Below, one piece after another: positions 34,778 to 43,924 of a DNA stretch of 64,000 nt. Every line of letters starts with the position of its first letter. The first letter of the stretch is position 1. The position numbers and the translations under genes were made by a program. Source of the stretch: JAJTFW01 sp903922455 (GTDB lineage Bacteria; Bacteroidota; Bacteroidia; AKYH767-A; OLB10); NCBI GenBank assembly GCA_943329665.2, contig CALQEU020000003.1, positions 127,206 to 191,205 on the forward strand, in the 5' to 3' direction. The notes below the pieces were generated by a model. The model had not been told where the DNA came from. It worked only from the letters and a program-made list of their open reading frames with translations, and did no database searches.

Positions 34778-36340
34778 CTACATCAACCTCCTAAGCTGTG
34801 CACGAATACTAACCTTCGCTTCTACCAGTTGCATCAATTCATCAATACTCACTCGCTCTTGTTGCATGGTATCGCGGTCGCGCAAAGTAACCATATTGTC
34901 TTCCAACGATTGATGATCGATAGTAATGCAAAGGGGAGTACCAATGGCATCCATTCTGCGGTAACGTTTACCAATCGAATCTTTCTCCTCGTAAATACAC
35001 AGATGATCCAACTTCAGTTGATTCATGATCTCACGTGCTTTTTCTGGAAGCCCGTCCTTTTTTACCAAGGGCAACACTGCTACTTTGTAAGGAGCCAAAA
35101 ACGGTGGAATTTTTAATACTACACGGGAACTACCATCTTCCAAGATCTCTTCCACATACGCTTGCGACATGGTCGCTAAGAAAAGTCGATCTAACCCAAC
35201 CGAAGTTTCTACCACATACGGAATATAATTTTCATTGTCTTCCGGATCGAAGTACTGCAATTTTTTTCCGCTAAACTTTTCATGATTTCTTAAATCGAAA
35301 TCGGTTCGAGAGTGAATTCCTTCTAATTCTTTAAATCCAAATGGAAATTCAAATTCTATGTCGCAAGCAGCATTGGCATAATGCGCTAATTTAATATGAT
35401 CATGAAAACGATATTTACTTTCTGGAAATCCAAGACTGTTGTGCCAAGCCATCCGTGTTTTTTTCCATTGCTCATACCATTGTAAATCGGTACCAGGCTT
35501 CACAAAAAATTGCATCTCCATTTGTTCGAACTCACGCATGCGAAAAATAAATTGACGAGCTACAATTTCATTACGAAATGCTTTTCCCGTTTGTGCAATT
35601 CCAAATGGAATTTTCATCCGACCTGTTTTTTGCACATTCAAAAAATTAACAAAAATTCCTTGCGCTGTTTCAGGGCGCAAATAAATAGTACTTGCCTCCT
35701 CACTCACCGATCCCAACTGTGTATTGAACATCAAATTAAATTGACGTACGTCGGTCCAGTTGCGCGAACCACTCACCGGACAAACTATTTCTAAGTCGAG
35801 AATAATTTGTTTTACTTCTTCGAGATTATCGGCCTCCAACGCCGCCTTAAAACGTGCATTGATTTCATCGATCTTCTTTTGATTTTCTACTACGCGAGGA
35901 TTCGTAGAACGAAACATCGTCTCATCAAAATTCTCAAAACGACTTTTCGCTTTCTCTACTTCTTTCTCAATCTTCGCTTCAATTTTTGCTATATGTTCTT
36001 CGATGAGCACATCGGCACGATATCTTTTCTTCGAATCTTTATTGTCAATCAAGGGATCACTAAATGCATCCACGTGTCCGGAAGCTTTCCAAGTAGTTGG
36101 ATGCATGAAGATGGCGGCATCGATGCCTACAATATTTTCATTCAACTGCACCATCGCCTTCCACCAATAGTCGCGCAAATTTTTCTTGAGCTCTACGCCC
36201 ATCTGACCATAATCGTAAACAGCACTGAGGCCATCATAAATTTCACTTGATTGGAAAATAAATCCGTACTCTTTGGAATGGCTGATGATATTCTTGAATA
36301 AATCTTCGCCGCTTAGCTTTTTGATGGTAATGGTAGACAT
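34778..36340 (-). CDS. glyS: Glycyl-tRNA synthetase, single-chain dimeric type
   Basis: Charges tRNA-Gly; class II synthetase of the one-subunit form (also called GlyQS). N-terminal AKEYGF-like segment (HSKEYGFIFQSSEIYDGLSAVYDYG), class II motif 2 (GKAFRNEIVARQFIFRMREFEQMEMQFF), the family-specific IHSRTDFDLRNHEKFSGKKL, motif 3 (VVETSVGLDRLFLATM) and an anticodon-binding domain (APYKVAVLPLVKKDGLPEKA) are all present. I start at the ATG at 36340 (MSTITIKKLSGEDLF, 520 residues); the longer frame crosses a -7 box. It is divergent from the cysteine desulfurase gene, with 110 bases between the two start codons. Confidence 0.96.
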   Translation of the reverse strand: MSTITIKKLSGEDLFKNIISHSKEYGFIFQSSEIYDGLSAVYDYGQMGVELKKNLRDYWWKAMVQLNENIVGIDAAIFMHPTTWKASGHVDAFSDPLIDNKDSKKRYRADVLIEEHIAKIEAKIEKEVEKAKSRFENFDETMFRSTNPRVVENQKKIDEINARFKAALEADNLEEVKQIILDLEIVCPVSGSRNWTDVRQFNLMFNTQLGSVSEEASTIYLRPETAQGIFVNFLNVQKTGRMKIPFGIAQTGKAFRNEIVARQFIFRMREFEQMEMQFFVKPGTDLQWYEQWKKTRMAWHNSLGFPESKYRFHDHIKLAHYANAACDIEFEFPFGFKELEGIHSRTDFDLRNHEKFSGKKLQYFDPEDNENYIPYVVETSVGLDRLFLATMSQAYVEEILEDGSSRVVLKIPPFLAPYKVAVLPLVKKDGLPEKAREIMNQLKLDHLCIYEEKDSIGKRYRRMDAIGTPLCITIDHQSLEDNMVTLRDRDTMQQERVSIDELMQLVEAKVSIRAQLRRLM

Positions 36341-36345
36341 GGCGG

Positions 36346-36353
36346 CAAAGATA
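36346..36353 (-). promoter_or_regulatory. -7 promoter box of glyS
   Basis: TATCTTTG on the minus strand is an exact TAnnTTTG match and ends 5 bases before the ATG. Transcription would begin at about the start codon. Confidence 0.45.
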
Positions 36354-36450
36354 ATTCTTATCCAATTAAATATTTGACGAAAAGAAAAGAATCCCATCCT
36401 TGACCTTTCATCGTAAAAAATTGACTTACATTTCGGAACTTTGCATTGCC

Positions 36451-37593
36451 ATGGAATCCATATACCTTGATTATAATAGCACTACGCCTGTCGACCCAAA
36501 AGTGTTGGAGGCGATGCTTCCTTATTTCACTCAACATTTTGGAAATGCGGCGAGTTCTACTCATGCCTGGGGATGGACGGCATCGGCGGTAGTTGAACGA
36601 GCAAGAGAACAAGTGGCGCAGTTGATTGGCGCCGAACCCAATGAAATTATATTCACTTCTGGATCTACGGAAGCATTAAATCTGGCGATTCGTGGTGTTG
36701 CTCAAGCGTATTCATCTGTTGGAAAACACATGATCGTTTGTGCTACTGAACATAAAGCTATTTTAGATACGGTTCAAGATTTAACAAAAGCAGGAATTGA
36801 ATACGGTGTAATAGGTGTTGATCGAGAGGGAAGAATTGACTTGATAGAATTGCAAAAACTATTGCGTGACGATACTATTTTAGTAGCTGTGATGATGGCC
36901 AATAACGAAACGGGGGTGATTCAGGATTGCGAGGAGATTGGAAGAATTTGCAGAGAGAAAAAAATAATATTCTTGAGTGATACGACGCAAGCTGTTGGGA
37001 AAATGAGGGTGAATGTTGATGAGCAATCGCTAGACCTTTGTACGTTGTCTGCTCATAAAATGTATGGTCCGAAAGGCATTGGTGCCTTGTATGTCAGGAG
37101 AAAAAATCCACGCGTTTCATTACATTCTCAAATTACTGGCGGTGGACACGAGCGCGGCTTACGTTCAGGAACTTTAAATGTTCCTGCTCTAGTTGGGTTT
37201 GGAAAAGCATGTGAATTAGCGAACGAAGGAGGTTGGGATTACGGGATACACACTTCCCGATGGAGAACATTCTTAGAGCAACAGCTTACCATAGAGTTAG
37301 GGCATGGGTTCATCAACGGAAGCATCAAGTCGCGCCTTCCTAACACCAGCAATATTTGTTTCCCGAAAATCAAGAGTGAACAACTCATCAAAGCGTTGCC
37401 GAATATCGGGATGAGCATGGGATCGGCTTGCACATCTGCTATCCCACAGCCATCGCATGTATTGAAAGCCATGGGTTTGAGTGAGCAAGAAATTTACAGC
37501 AGTGTTCGCATCAGCATCGGAAAAAATACGAGTGAGGAGGAAATCAAAGAAACGCTTGTTCGAATGGAAGCTGTTTTATCTCAACATCAATAG
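36451..37593 (+). CDS. Cysteine desulfurase (IscS/NifS-like)
   Basis: A PLP enzyme of 380 residues that removes sulfur from cysteine for Fe-S clusters and thio-modifications. The ATG at 36451 gives the standard N-terminus MESIYLDYNSTTPVDPKVLEAM. PLP-binding lysine is in LSAHKMYGPKGIGALYV, preceded by FLSDTTQAVGKMRV with the cofactor-contacting Asp and His/Gln region. GGGHERGLRSGTLNVPALVGFG is the substrate-phosphate loop, and the catalytic cysteine is in SMGSACTSAIPQPSHVL. The short active-site loop resembles the NifS/IscS group. No iscU or suf gene is adjacent, so it may serve tRNA thiolation or a general role. Confidence 0.92.
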   Translation: MESIYLDYNSTTPVDPKVLEAMLPYFTQHFGNAASSTHAWGWTASAVVERAREQVAQLIGAEPNEIIFTSGSTEALNLAIRGVAQAYSSVGKHMIVCATEHKAILDTVQDLTKAGIEYGVIGVDREGRIDLIELQKLLRDDTILVAVMMANNETGVIQDCEEIGRICREKKIIFLSDTTQAVGKMRVNVDEQSLDLCTLSAHKMYGPKGIGALYVRRKNPRVSLHSQITGGGHERGLRSGTLNVPALVGFGKACELANEGGWDYGIHTSRWRTFLEQQLTIELGHGFINGSIKSRLPNTSNICFPKIKSEQLIKALPNIGMSMGSACTSAIPQPSHVLKAMGLSEQEIYSSVRISIGKNTSEEEIKETLVRMEAVLSQHQ

Positions 37594-37746
37594 TCTGGTC
37601 GAGAGAAAAATTGCAGCGAAGCAGATAAATGAATCATTGTATAAAATCTTTTCAATATTGCAAGAACTATTTTCTATAACTTTTTTGCTGTTTATAACCT
37701 CATTGAATAGTTGATAAAAATCACTGTACAGAAGTGGATGGACTCT

Positions 37747-37754
37747 TATCTTTG
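37747..37754 (+). promoter_or_regulatory. -7 promoter box of the hemerythrin-like gene
   Basis: TATCTTTG matches TAnnTTTG and ends 21 bases before the ATG at 37776. I see no clear -33 element. Confidence 0.4.
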
Positions 37755-37775
37755 TAGACCTAACCACGCGCTTTC

Positions 37776-38474
37776 ATGCATTCAAATTATTATACCGACC
37801 AAATTCTTCAACGCTACGGCTTCCCGGCGAACAATTCTGTTTCCGTCGACATTAATAAGTTCAACGAGCTAATTGATGAATTGAGTCATGTATTTGAATC
37901 GCCGAAACAATTTAATGCTGCTGTTTTTCAAAATTTCCCAATTGAGTTTATTGTAGATTACATTCGTAGAACGCATCGACTATATATATTTACGAAATTA
38001 CCAGAGATTGAGCAAAGCATCCAACTGTTATTGCAAGATTACAACGATGAACATCCCTTACTAACTATTTTGAAGGATTTTTATACCTCCTATAAATTCC
38101 AATTGAGTTTACATATTTGCGAAGAAGAGCAACATCTTTTACCCTATGTTGATTTTTTATTGGAGATGCACAAGAAAGGAATGAATACTTTTCAATTCTT
38201 TAAGAACAACAGACGTTTTTCACTGGAAGAATTTGAAATTGACCATCACGATGATTCCGATAAAAATTTAACGCATATTCAAGAAACGATATTAGCACAC
38301 GACCCACCTTTCACGAACATCACACCCTATCGAATCCTATTAAGTCAACTACAACATTTGGAGCGCGACTTATGCATTCACGAACTCATTGAAGACCGTG
38401 TTTTAGTTCCTAGAATTAAAATGGTAGAATTGGAGTTGATGAGCGATTATCGAAAAATTTTCAAGGCGAATTAA
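37776..38474 (+). CDS. Hemerythrin-like di-iron protein related to YtfE/RIC (iron-sulfur cluster repair)
   Basis: A 232-residue all-helical protein. The spacing of His and Glu residues is that of the YtfE/ScdA hemerythrin-like fold: FIVDYIRRTHRLYIFTKLPEIEQ (first His helix), LSLHICEEEQHLLPYV (second His/Glu helix), DKNLTHIQETILAH, and HELIEDRVLVPRI near the end (HxxxE). These would bind a di-iron centre. Known members repair Fe-S clusters after nitric oxide or oxidative damage, so proximity to a cysteine desulfurase is suggestive but not proof. The N-terminal ScdA-type cysteine domain is absent. The gene ends at a bidirectional terminator shared with nrdB. Confidence 0.75.
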   Translation: MHSNYYTDQILQRYGFPANNSVSVDINKFNELIDELSHVFESPKQFNAAVFQNFPIEFIVDYIRRTHRLYIFTKLPEIEQSIQLLLQDYNDEHPLLTILKDFYTSYKFQLSLHICEEEQHLLPYVDFLLEMHKKGMNTFQFFKNNRRFSLEEFEIDHHDDSDKNLTHIQETILAHDPPFTNITPYRILLSQLQHLERDLCIHELIEDRVLVPRIKMVELELMSDYRKIFKAN

Positions 38475-38515
38475 CTGTAAAAAACACTTCCGAAAACAAC
38501 ATCTTCAAAAAAGAA

Positions 38516-38554
38516 AAAACGCATTTGGTATAAGACCAAATGCGTTTTATTTTT
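38516..38554. terminator. Bidirectional terminator between hemerythrin-like gene and nrdB
   Basis: AAAACGCATTTGGT and ACCAAATGCGTTTT form a perfect 14-bp stem with a 5-base loop, flanked by A-rich sequence on the left and T-rich on the right. It serves both convergent genes. Confidence 0.88.
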
Positions 38555-38565
38555 ACTGTGGAATA

Positions 38566-39546
38566 TTAAAATTCTTCGTTAAATTTCAATTCTTGATCGG
38601 CGGGATCAACGCCTACGCCGGCTTTCTTATATTCGGAAACGCGTTTCTCGAAGAAATTTGTTTTTCCTTCCAACGAAATTGTCTCCATAAAATCGAAAGG
38701 ATTTTCGCGGTTATACACTTTTGGGCAATTCAATGAGTTCAGCAAACGATCGGCTACGAACTCAATGTAATTACACATTAAATCAGAGTTCATTCCAATT
38801 AATTTTACGGGAAGTGCATCGGTCACAAATTCCTTTTCAATAGAAACCGCATCTGTAATAATAGCGGTAACTTCTTCTTCTGTTAACTTATGCTTTAACA
38901 TTCCATAAAGCAAACAAGCAAAATCACAATGCAAACCTTCATCGCGAGAAATAAATTCATTCGAGGTAGAAAGTCCAGGCATCAATCCACGTTTCTTCAA
39001 CCAGAAGATGGAGCAGAAAGATCCGCTAAAGAAAATTCCTTCAACGGCGGCGAAAGCAATCAAGCGATGTACAAACGATCCATTATTAATATACTTCAGA
39101 GCCCAATCCGCTTTTTTCTTTACACAAGGAACGGTATCTATTGCATTAAACAAACGATGTTTTTCAGCGGGGTCTTTGATGTATGTATCAATCAGCAAAG
39201 AATACATTTCTGAGTGAATGTTTTCCATCATAATTTGAAAACCATAAAAACAACGAGCTTCTGGAAGTTGCACTTCGCTCATCATGTTCACTGCTAAATT
39301 TTCATTTACAATTCCATCGCTAGCTGCAAAGAATGCAAGCACATGAGAAATGAAATGACGTTCGCCATCATTCAAACGATCCCAGTCTTTTAAATCAGCA
39401 CTTAAATCAACTTCTTCGGCAGTCCAGAAACTATTTTCGGCTTGTTTATACATCGACCAAATCTTGTCATATTTAATTGGGAATAAGACGAAACGATCTT
39501 TGTTTTCTTGCAATAGAACCTCGTCGCTAATGTGGTTGTTGGTCAT
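38566..39546 (-). CDS. nrdB: Ribonucleoside-diphosphate reductase beta subunit (class I)
   Basis: The small subunit that carries the di-iron/tyrosyl-radical cofactor needed for dNTP synthesis; acts with NrdA in the cytoplasm. The metal-binding residues are recognisable in DRLNDGERHFISHVL, NENLAVNMMSEVQLPEARCFYGFQ, MENIHSEMYSLLID (which also holds the radical-site Tyr region) and FISRDEGLHCDFACLLY. The C-terminal FNEEF tail is the usual NrdA docking peptide. At 326 residues its length is normal. NrdA is not in the window, so the two subunits are encoded apart or beyond this region. The upstream region contains repeated CATCAAAAAAA motifs. Confidence 0.95.
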   Translation of the reverse strand: MTNNHISDEVLLQENKDRFVLFPIKYDKIWSMYKQAENSFWTAEEVDLSADLKDWDRLNDGERHFISHVLAFFAASDGIVNENLAVNMMSEVQLPEARCFYGFQIMMENIHSEMYSLLIDTYIKDPAEKHRLFNAIDTVPCVKKKADWALKYINNGSFVHRLIAFAAVEGIFFSGSFCSIFWLKKRGLMPGLSTSNEFISRDEGLHCDFACLLYGMLKHKLTEEEVTAIITDAVSIEKEFVTDALPVKLIGMNSDLMCNYIEFVADRLLNSLNCPKVYNRENPFDFMETISLEGKTNFFEKRVSEYKKAGVGVDPADQELKFNEEF

Positions 39547-39800
39547 AAATTTTTGATGTAATGTAGGTTAATGGAGGAAGAAATGATAGGCGAAATGCTT
39601 ACTACAAAAGAAAACAAATTAGAGTAGAATATCAAAAATATCGACTTTATCTTTTGAACAGAATCGCGTTGTTTTTGAACACATCAAAAAAAAGAGACGG
39701 CGCACCTTTGATAAAAAATCAATCAATAATGAAGTATTCATTTTTTATTGCCAAAACATCAAAAAAAAATCAGTTCATCCATCAAAAAAAATAGACCATC
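39547..39800. other. Gene-free stretch with four CATCAAAAAAA motifs
   Basis: CATCAAAAAAA occurs at 39682, 39757, 39780 and 39797, between the nrdB start and the rpoD terminator. No ORF longer than about 20 codons is present. The motif lies upstream of nrdB (minus strand), so a regulatory role is possible, but low-complexity drift is the simpler explanation. Confidence 0.4.
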
Positions 39801-39849
39801 AAAAAAATAAAACAAAAGAGCAACGACATCATATACATCGTTGCTCTTT
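39801..39849 (-). terminator. Rho-independent terminator of rpoD
   Basis: AAAGAGCAACGA (39815-39826) and TCGTTGCTCTTT (39838-39849) form a perfect 12-bp stem. On the minus strand it is followed by TTGTTTTATTTTTTT. It lies 13 bases after the rpoD stop. Confidence 0.87.
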
Positions 39850-39861
39850 CAAAATAATATT

Positions 39862-40725
39862 TTAACCTAAATATGCTTTTAACAGCTTATTTCTAGAGTT
39901 TTGACGTAACGTTTTAATTGCTTTTTCTTTAATTTGGCGAACACGCTCTGAGGTAAGATCGAATTTTTCTCCGATTTCTTCCAAAGAAAGACCATGTTGG
40001 ATACCAATGCCGTAAAACATTTTCACCACATCTTGTTCTCGCTCACTCAACGTTGCTAAAGAGCGATTAATTTCCTTTTGCAAAGATTCTGTAATCAAAG
40101 CAGCGTCGGCACCGAGGCTATCTCCGTTTTCAAGTACATCCAACAAAGTAGAATCTTCTCCTTGAACAAGAGGCGCATCCATTGAAACGTGCTTTCCTGG
40201 CATTTTCATCGTGTTAGCCACTTTATCCATTGGAAGATCGAGCACAGCGCTTAATTCTTCAGGACTTGGTTCACGTTCAAACTTTTGCTCTAATTCAGAA
40301 AAAGCTTTCTTTACTTTATTTGCAGCACCTAATTGGTTAAGCGGCAAACGTACAATACGTGCTTGCTCAGCCAGGGCTTGCATAATACTTTGACGAATCC
40401 ACCAAACGGCATAAGAAATGAACTTAAAACCACGGGTTTCATCAAATTTCTTAGCTGCTTTGATCAATCCTAAGTTTCCTTCATTGATCAAATCTGGGAG
40501 GCTAAGACCTTGAGTTTGATATTGTTTAGCAACAGAGACGACGAATCTCAAATTAGCTCTCACTAGCTTTTCAAGTGCTTTTTGGTCTCCAGCGCGAATC
40601 TTTTGAGCAAGCTCTACTTCGATTTGGGCTGTGATTAATTCTTCTTTTCCAATTTCCTGGAGATACTTCTCAAAAGACGCGCTTTCGCGATTGGTAATCG
40701 ATTTTGTTATTTTTAGTTGACGCAT
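39862..40725 (-). CDS. rpoD: Primary sigma factor (RpoD/SigA), short Bacteroidetes type
   Basis: The housekeeping sigma-70 subunit that directs RNA polymerase to TTG/TAnnTTTG promoters. Its 287 residues lack the long region 1.1 of proteobacterial RpoD, as is usual in Bacteroidetes. Region 1.2/2 is LVRANLRFVVSVAKQYQ, LSLPDLINEGNLGLIKAAKKF and GFKFISYAVWWIRQSIMQAL. Region 3 is LDLPMDKVANTMK, and region 4 holds the helix-turn-helix LSLEEIGEKFDLTSERVRQIKEKAIKTLRQ. Several -7 boxes found in this window agree with that specificity. It is monocistronic, with its own promoter and terminator. Confidence 0.96.
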   Translation of the reverse strand: MRQLKITKSITNRESASFEKYLQEIGKEELITAQIEVELAQKIRAGDQKALEKLVRANLRFVVSVAKQYQTQGLSLPDLINEGNLGLIKAAKKFDETRGFKFISYAVWWIRQSIMQALAEQARIVRLPLNQLGAANKVKKAFSELEQKFEREPSPEELSAVLDLPMDKVANTMKMPGKHVSMDAPLVQGEDSTLLDVLENGDSLGADAALITESLQKEINRSLATLSEREQDVVKMFYGIGIQHGLSLEEIGEKFDLTSERVRQIKEKAIKTLRQNSRNKLLKAYLG

Positions 40726-40790
40726 ATCTTTCTGTTATTTAGCTCTATACACACATTAAATATCTTAGAGGAGGCTATTTTAATTGGAGC

Positions 40791-40820
40791 GCAAGTTACA
40801 CATTAAATCGCGCTTGTCAA
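40791..40820 (-). promoter_or_regulatory. Candidate rpoD promoter
   Basis: On the minus strand TTGACA (40820-40815) is followed after 19 bases (counting from TTG) by TAACTTGC (40798-40791), which resembles TAnnTTTG with two mismatches. The leader would be about 60 bases. The rest of 40726-41048 holds nothing else that I can identify. Confidence 0.35.
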
Positions 40821-41048
40821 GTACTTATTTTAACCTAAACATAAATAATTCATAATCTGGTGTAAGGATTATAATGTTATAACACCCTAAACGTATTAAC
40901 AGTATAAATATTTAAAAGTTTTAGACACGACAAACAGTTCTTCCTAAACCTTATGCACCTCATTATGTTGAAAACCATTTTAAACGACAGTCCTCTGGTA
41001 TTTGATCCGCTTTATCTTAGCTAGCAAATAAGTAAAATAATCATCCCA

Positions 41049-41303
41049 ATGAAAATCAAAAAAGATCAGCAAAAAGAGTTAAAGAAGATTGAATCTTGCC
41101 TACTGAAAGTCGAGCAAATTTCTTCTCAGATTAATTTGAACTTAGAAGATATTTGGAGCTTGATGAATTTTCCAAATTTTCACGATCAACGTGTTGAAGA
41201 GGCTAAACAATTAAATCGCAGTCGACAACATGTTTTTGAAATGACAAATCAAATTTCAAAGAAAGGAGAAAAAGTATCTGCCACTGTTTCTGCCAAGTTT
41301 TAA
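41049..41303 (+). CDS. Small helical protein of unknown function
   Basis: An 84-residue soluble protein, mostly charged helix (IKKDQQKELKKIESCLLKVEQ, RVEEAKQLNRSRQHVFEMTNQ), probably a short coiled coil. There is no signal peptide or known domain. It begins the signalling island and ends 55 bases before the TPR histidine kinase start, on the same strand, so it may be co-transcribed with the kinase and could be a small adaptor. That is inference from position only. Confidence 0.5.
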   Translation: MKIKKDQQKELKKIESCLLKVEQISSQINLNLEDIWSLMNFPNFHDQRVEEAKQLNRSRQHVFEMTNQISKKGEKVSATVSAKF

Positions 41304-41358
41304 AAGTAAATCCATATTTTTTCACTACTTTTTGCCCATCAAAACAGCATCCATATTC

Positions 41359-43533
41359 ATGGAGCAGATGAGCAATAATCGATTACATATATCTCTACCC
41401 AAGCTTCAAATTAACTTGATGCTTTTTTTAAGTGCGTTTCTAATTCAGTCGACTGCACTTAACGCACAAATTAGCGATTTCAACTCATGGATTCAAAAAA
41501 ATCGGATTACGAATGAGTTAACCTTTCCTCGTTTTCAAAAAAATAGTGCCCCTCTTTCCATTGACGAAAACGCCGCTCGGAAAAAGTTGCAAGAAGGCCA
41601 AAAGGAAAAAAATTCCATTAAAACAATGTCCGCAGCTCAAGCTATAGGCATGAGTTTACTGATGAAAAATCAGCCACAAAATGCGCTCCCCTATTTTTCG
41701 CAAGCACTTGAAGTTGTTGTCCAAAATAAGGATATAAAATCGGAGATTGAAATATTTGCTCAAATAGGATTAGCCTATCGCCTTCTTAATCAAAACGAGA
41801 AAGCATTAGACTATTATAAAAAAGCACATCAAAAAAATATTTCGAAGACCTCTCGTGAAACTGAAGATTACCTTTTATCGCAACTTGCCCAAGTGAGCTT
41901 CGAATTAAATGATTTGAAGTCAGCGGAGGAATATTTTAGCAGAGTTTCTAAATCGTTCGCCGCACAAAAGAAAACTACGCTTGCGGCAATCTCTTTAAAT
42001 TCATTAGGTGAATTACAACTTCGAAATAATGATTACAATAAAGCAACAGAGAGTTTTAAGTCGGCACTCAATAGGGCTACTGCTTCCAATGAAAATATAT
42101 TAAATGGTATAATATACAGAAACCTTGGTCTTGTTTACTTCAAAAGAGGTAAATTTGAATTAGCGCTGGAAGAATTCAATAAAAGTTTAACGTTCGACAA
42201 CCAACTCTTGGTTCATCAACTTACTAAGGATGCATGCATGCAACTTTTCACTTTATTTAGCTATCAAAATAATTTTGAGAAGGGAGATGCGTTTCATGAA
42301 AAGTACATCGGCATTAAAGAGTCATTAGGGAAACGCTCTAAAGCTAAATGGAGCGATTTCGAGAACAAATGGCAAGCTAGAGAGAAAGAATTGGTAATTG
42401 ATTTACTGAAAAAACAAGATCATAATTCTACAATGGCAGATGGCGAACAACAGTTGGAACTGAGTCAACTCATCACCAAGTCTGATTTAGAGTTAAACCA
42501 GAAAGACGAAGCACTGGAAGAAAAAACAGCCGAAGTAGAGCAGCTTACTAAAGAGAAAGCTCTTCAACAGCGCGACATGGCCCGACAAGAATTACAACTC
42601 GCCAAGCAAAAACATTTTAAAAATTTGTTGATGGGATTATCCATAGCTGCGCTCGCATTTCTTGCCTTTTTATACAACCGTTATCTCTTCAAGAAAAAAA
42701 GTAATTTAAAATTACAAGCGTCTAATATAGAATTAGAAAATACATTGAAGCAACTACGTGAAACACAAGATCAACTTTTACAAAGTGAAAAAATGGCTTC
42801 ATTAGGTCTACTCACGGCGGGCATCGCTCATGAAATTCAAAACCCATTAAATTTTGTTGTCAATTTTTCAGAAGGGACTTTAGACATATTGAGTGAATTA
42901 TTAGAAGCAAAGTCTGAACAAGAAAAAACTGAACTGGCAAAAGAGCTTAACGAGAGCTTGAAAAAAATTCATCATCACGGAAAACGTGCAGAACGCATTG
43001 TGAAGGGGATGTTGCAGTATAGTCGGGAAGGAAGTGGGGGGAAAGAACTAGCAGAAATCAATCAACTTTTATTCGAAAGCGTAAACCTGGCTTACCATGG
43101 TGTTCGGGCAACACATAAAGATTTTCAATGTGTTATCAACGAACAATTTGAGACGCAGTTAACCCCCCTTTATGTTATTCCTCAAGATTTAAGTCGGGTT
43201 TTCTTGAACATTGCCAACAATGCTTTTTATGCATTGAGAGAAAAAACAGGTGCCAACCCAGCTTTCAAAAGTGAATTAAAAATTACCACAGGGTTAAAGG
43301 GTGATCGAGTAGAAATAAGAATTAAAGATAACGGTACCGGCATACCGAAAGAAAAGGCTGATAAAATCTTTCAACCTTTTTTTACGACGAAGCCATCGGG
43401 TCAAGGAACGGGATTAGGGCTCAGCATGAGTTACGACATCATTACTAAATTGCATCAGGGAAATATTGAGATTCATAGTATCGAAAACGAATACACTGAA
43501 TTTATTATTCAACTACCAATCACTACTCACTAA
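41359..43533 (+). CDS. TPR-repeat transmembrane sensor histidine kinase
   Basis: A 724-residue kinase from the ATG at 41359 (the upstream TTG at 41332 is less likely). A signal/anchor segment (LMLFLSAFLIQSTALNAQ) leads into a periplasmic region with about five TPR repeats (residues ~90-310, for example AQIGLAYRLLNQNEKALDYYKKA and NLGLVYFKRGKFELALEEFNKSL). Then come a coiled coil, a membrane helix (LLMGLSIAALAFLAFLYNRYLF, ~423-444), a second coiled coil and the kinase core. The H-box is LTAGIAHEIQNPLNFVVNF (His491), the N-box FLNIANNAFYAL, and the G-boxes DNGTGIP and GTGLGLSM. The TPRs probably sense a protein or peptide partner. The next gene, 13 bases downstream, is its likely receiver. Confidence 0.9.
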   Translation: MEQMSNNRLHISLPKLQINLMLFLSAFLIQSTALNAQISDFNSWIQKNRITNELTFPRFQKNSAPLSIDENAARKKLQEGQKEKNSIKTMSAAQAIGMSLLMKNQPQNALPYFSQALEVVVQNKDIKSEIEIFAQIGLAYRLLNQNEKALDYYKKAHQKNISKTSRETEDYLLSQLAQVSFELNDLKSAEEYFSRVSKSFAAQKKTTLAAISLNSLGELQLRNNDYNKATESFKSALNRATASNENILNGIIYRNLGLVYFKRGKFELALEEFNKSLTFDNQLLVHQLTKDACMQLFTLFSYQNNFEKGDAFHEKYIGIKESLGKRSKAKWSDFENKWQAREKELVIDLLKKQDHNSTMADGEQQLELSQLITKSDLELNQKDEALEEKTAEVEQLTKEKALQQRDMARQELQLAKQKHFKNLLMGLSIAALAFLAFLYNRYLFKKKSNLKLQASNIELENTLKQLRETQDQLLQSEKMASLGLLTAGIAHEIQNPLNFVVNFSEGTLDILSELLEAKSEQEKTELAKELNESLKKIHHHGKRAERIVKGMLQYSREGSGGKELAEINQLLFESVNLAYHGVRATHKDFQCVINEQFETQLTPLYVIPQDLSRVFLNIANNAFYALREKTGANPAFKSELKITTGLKGDRVEIRIKDNGTGIPKEKADKIFQPFFTTKPSGQGTGLGLSMSYDIITKLHQGNIEIHSIENEYTEFIIQLPITTH

Positions 43534-43546
43534 AAAAATCCACCCC

Positions 43547-43924
43547 ATGGCATTCAATATTCTAGTAGTAGATGACGAACAAGATGTAGAATTATTATTC
43601 AAACAACGCTTCCGTAAATCTATTCGCGAAGGTGAAATCAATATTGATTTCGCTTTTTCGGGAGAAGATGCATTAGCTTTTTTACGTCAGCCGGGCAGTA
43701 CAGATATTGCATTAATCCTGTCCGATATCAACATGCCTGGCATGACCGGATTTGAATTATTGGAAAAAGTAAAAAGTGAATATCCGGAATTGAAAGTAAT
43801 GATGATTTCGGCTTATGGCGACGAGGAGCGCACCCAAAAAGCGATGCGACTTGGTGCAGATGAACTTCTGGCCAAACCGATTGACTTTAAAAAGTTAGAA
43901 GAAAAATTGCAGGGGTATCGCTAA
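43547..43924 (+). CDS. Single-domain response regulator (CheY-like receiver)
   Basis: A 125-residue stand-alone receiver with no output domain. The ATG at 43547 gives the standard start MAFNILVVDDEQD; upstream in-frame starts lie inside the kinase gene. The acidic pair is DD at 9-10, the phosphoacceptor is Asp60 (ALILSDINMPGMTG), and Lys110 is in LLAKPIDF. It carries the insert VELLFKQRFRKSIREGEINIDFAF after the first helix, which the N-terminal receiver of the hybrid kinase at 45189 also has. It probably takes phosphate from the kinase 13 bases upstream and signals by protein contact. A long palindrome overlaps its stop codon. Confidence 0.9.
   Translation: MAFNILVVDDEQDVELLFKQRFRKSIREGEINIDFAFSGEDALAFLRQPGSTDIALILSDINMPGMTGFELLEKVKSEYPELKVMMISAYGDEERTQKAMRLGADELLAKPIDFKKLEEKLQGYR

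Noticed and set aside
43466..43546. Longer start for the lone receiver at 43466
   Set aside because: It would overlap the end of the kinase gene by 68 bases; the ATG at 43547 gives the standard receiver N-terminus.
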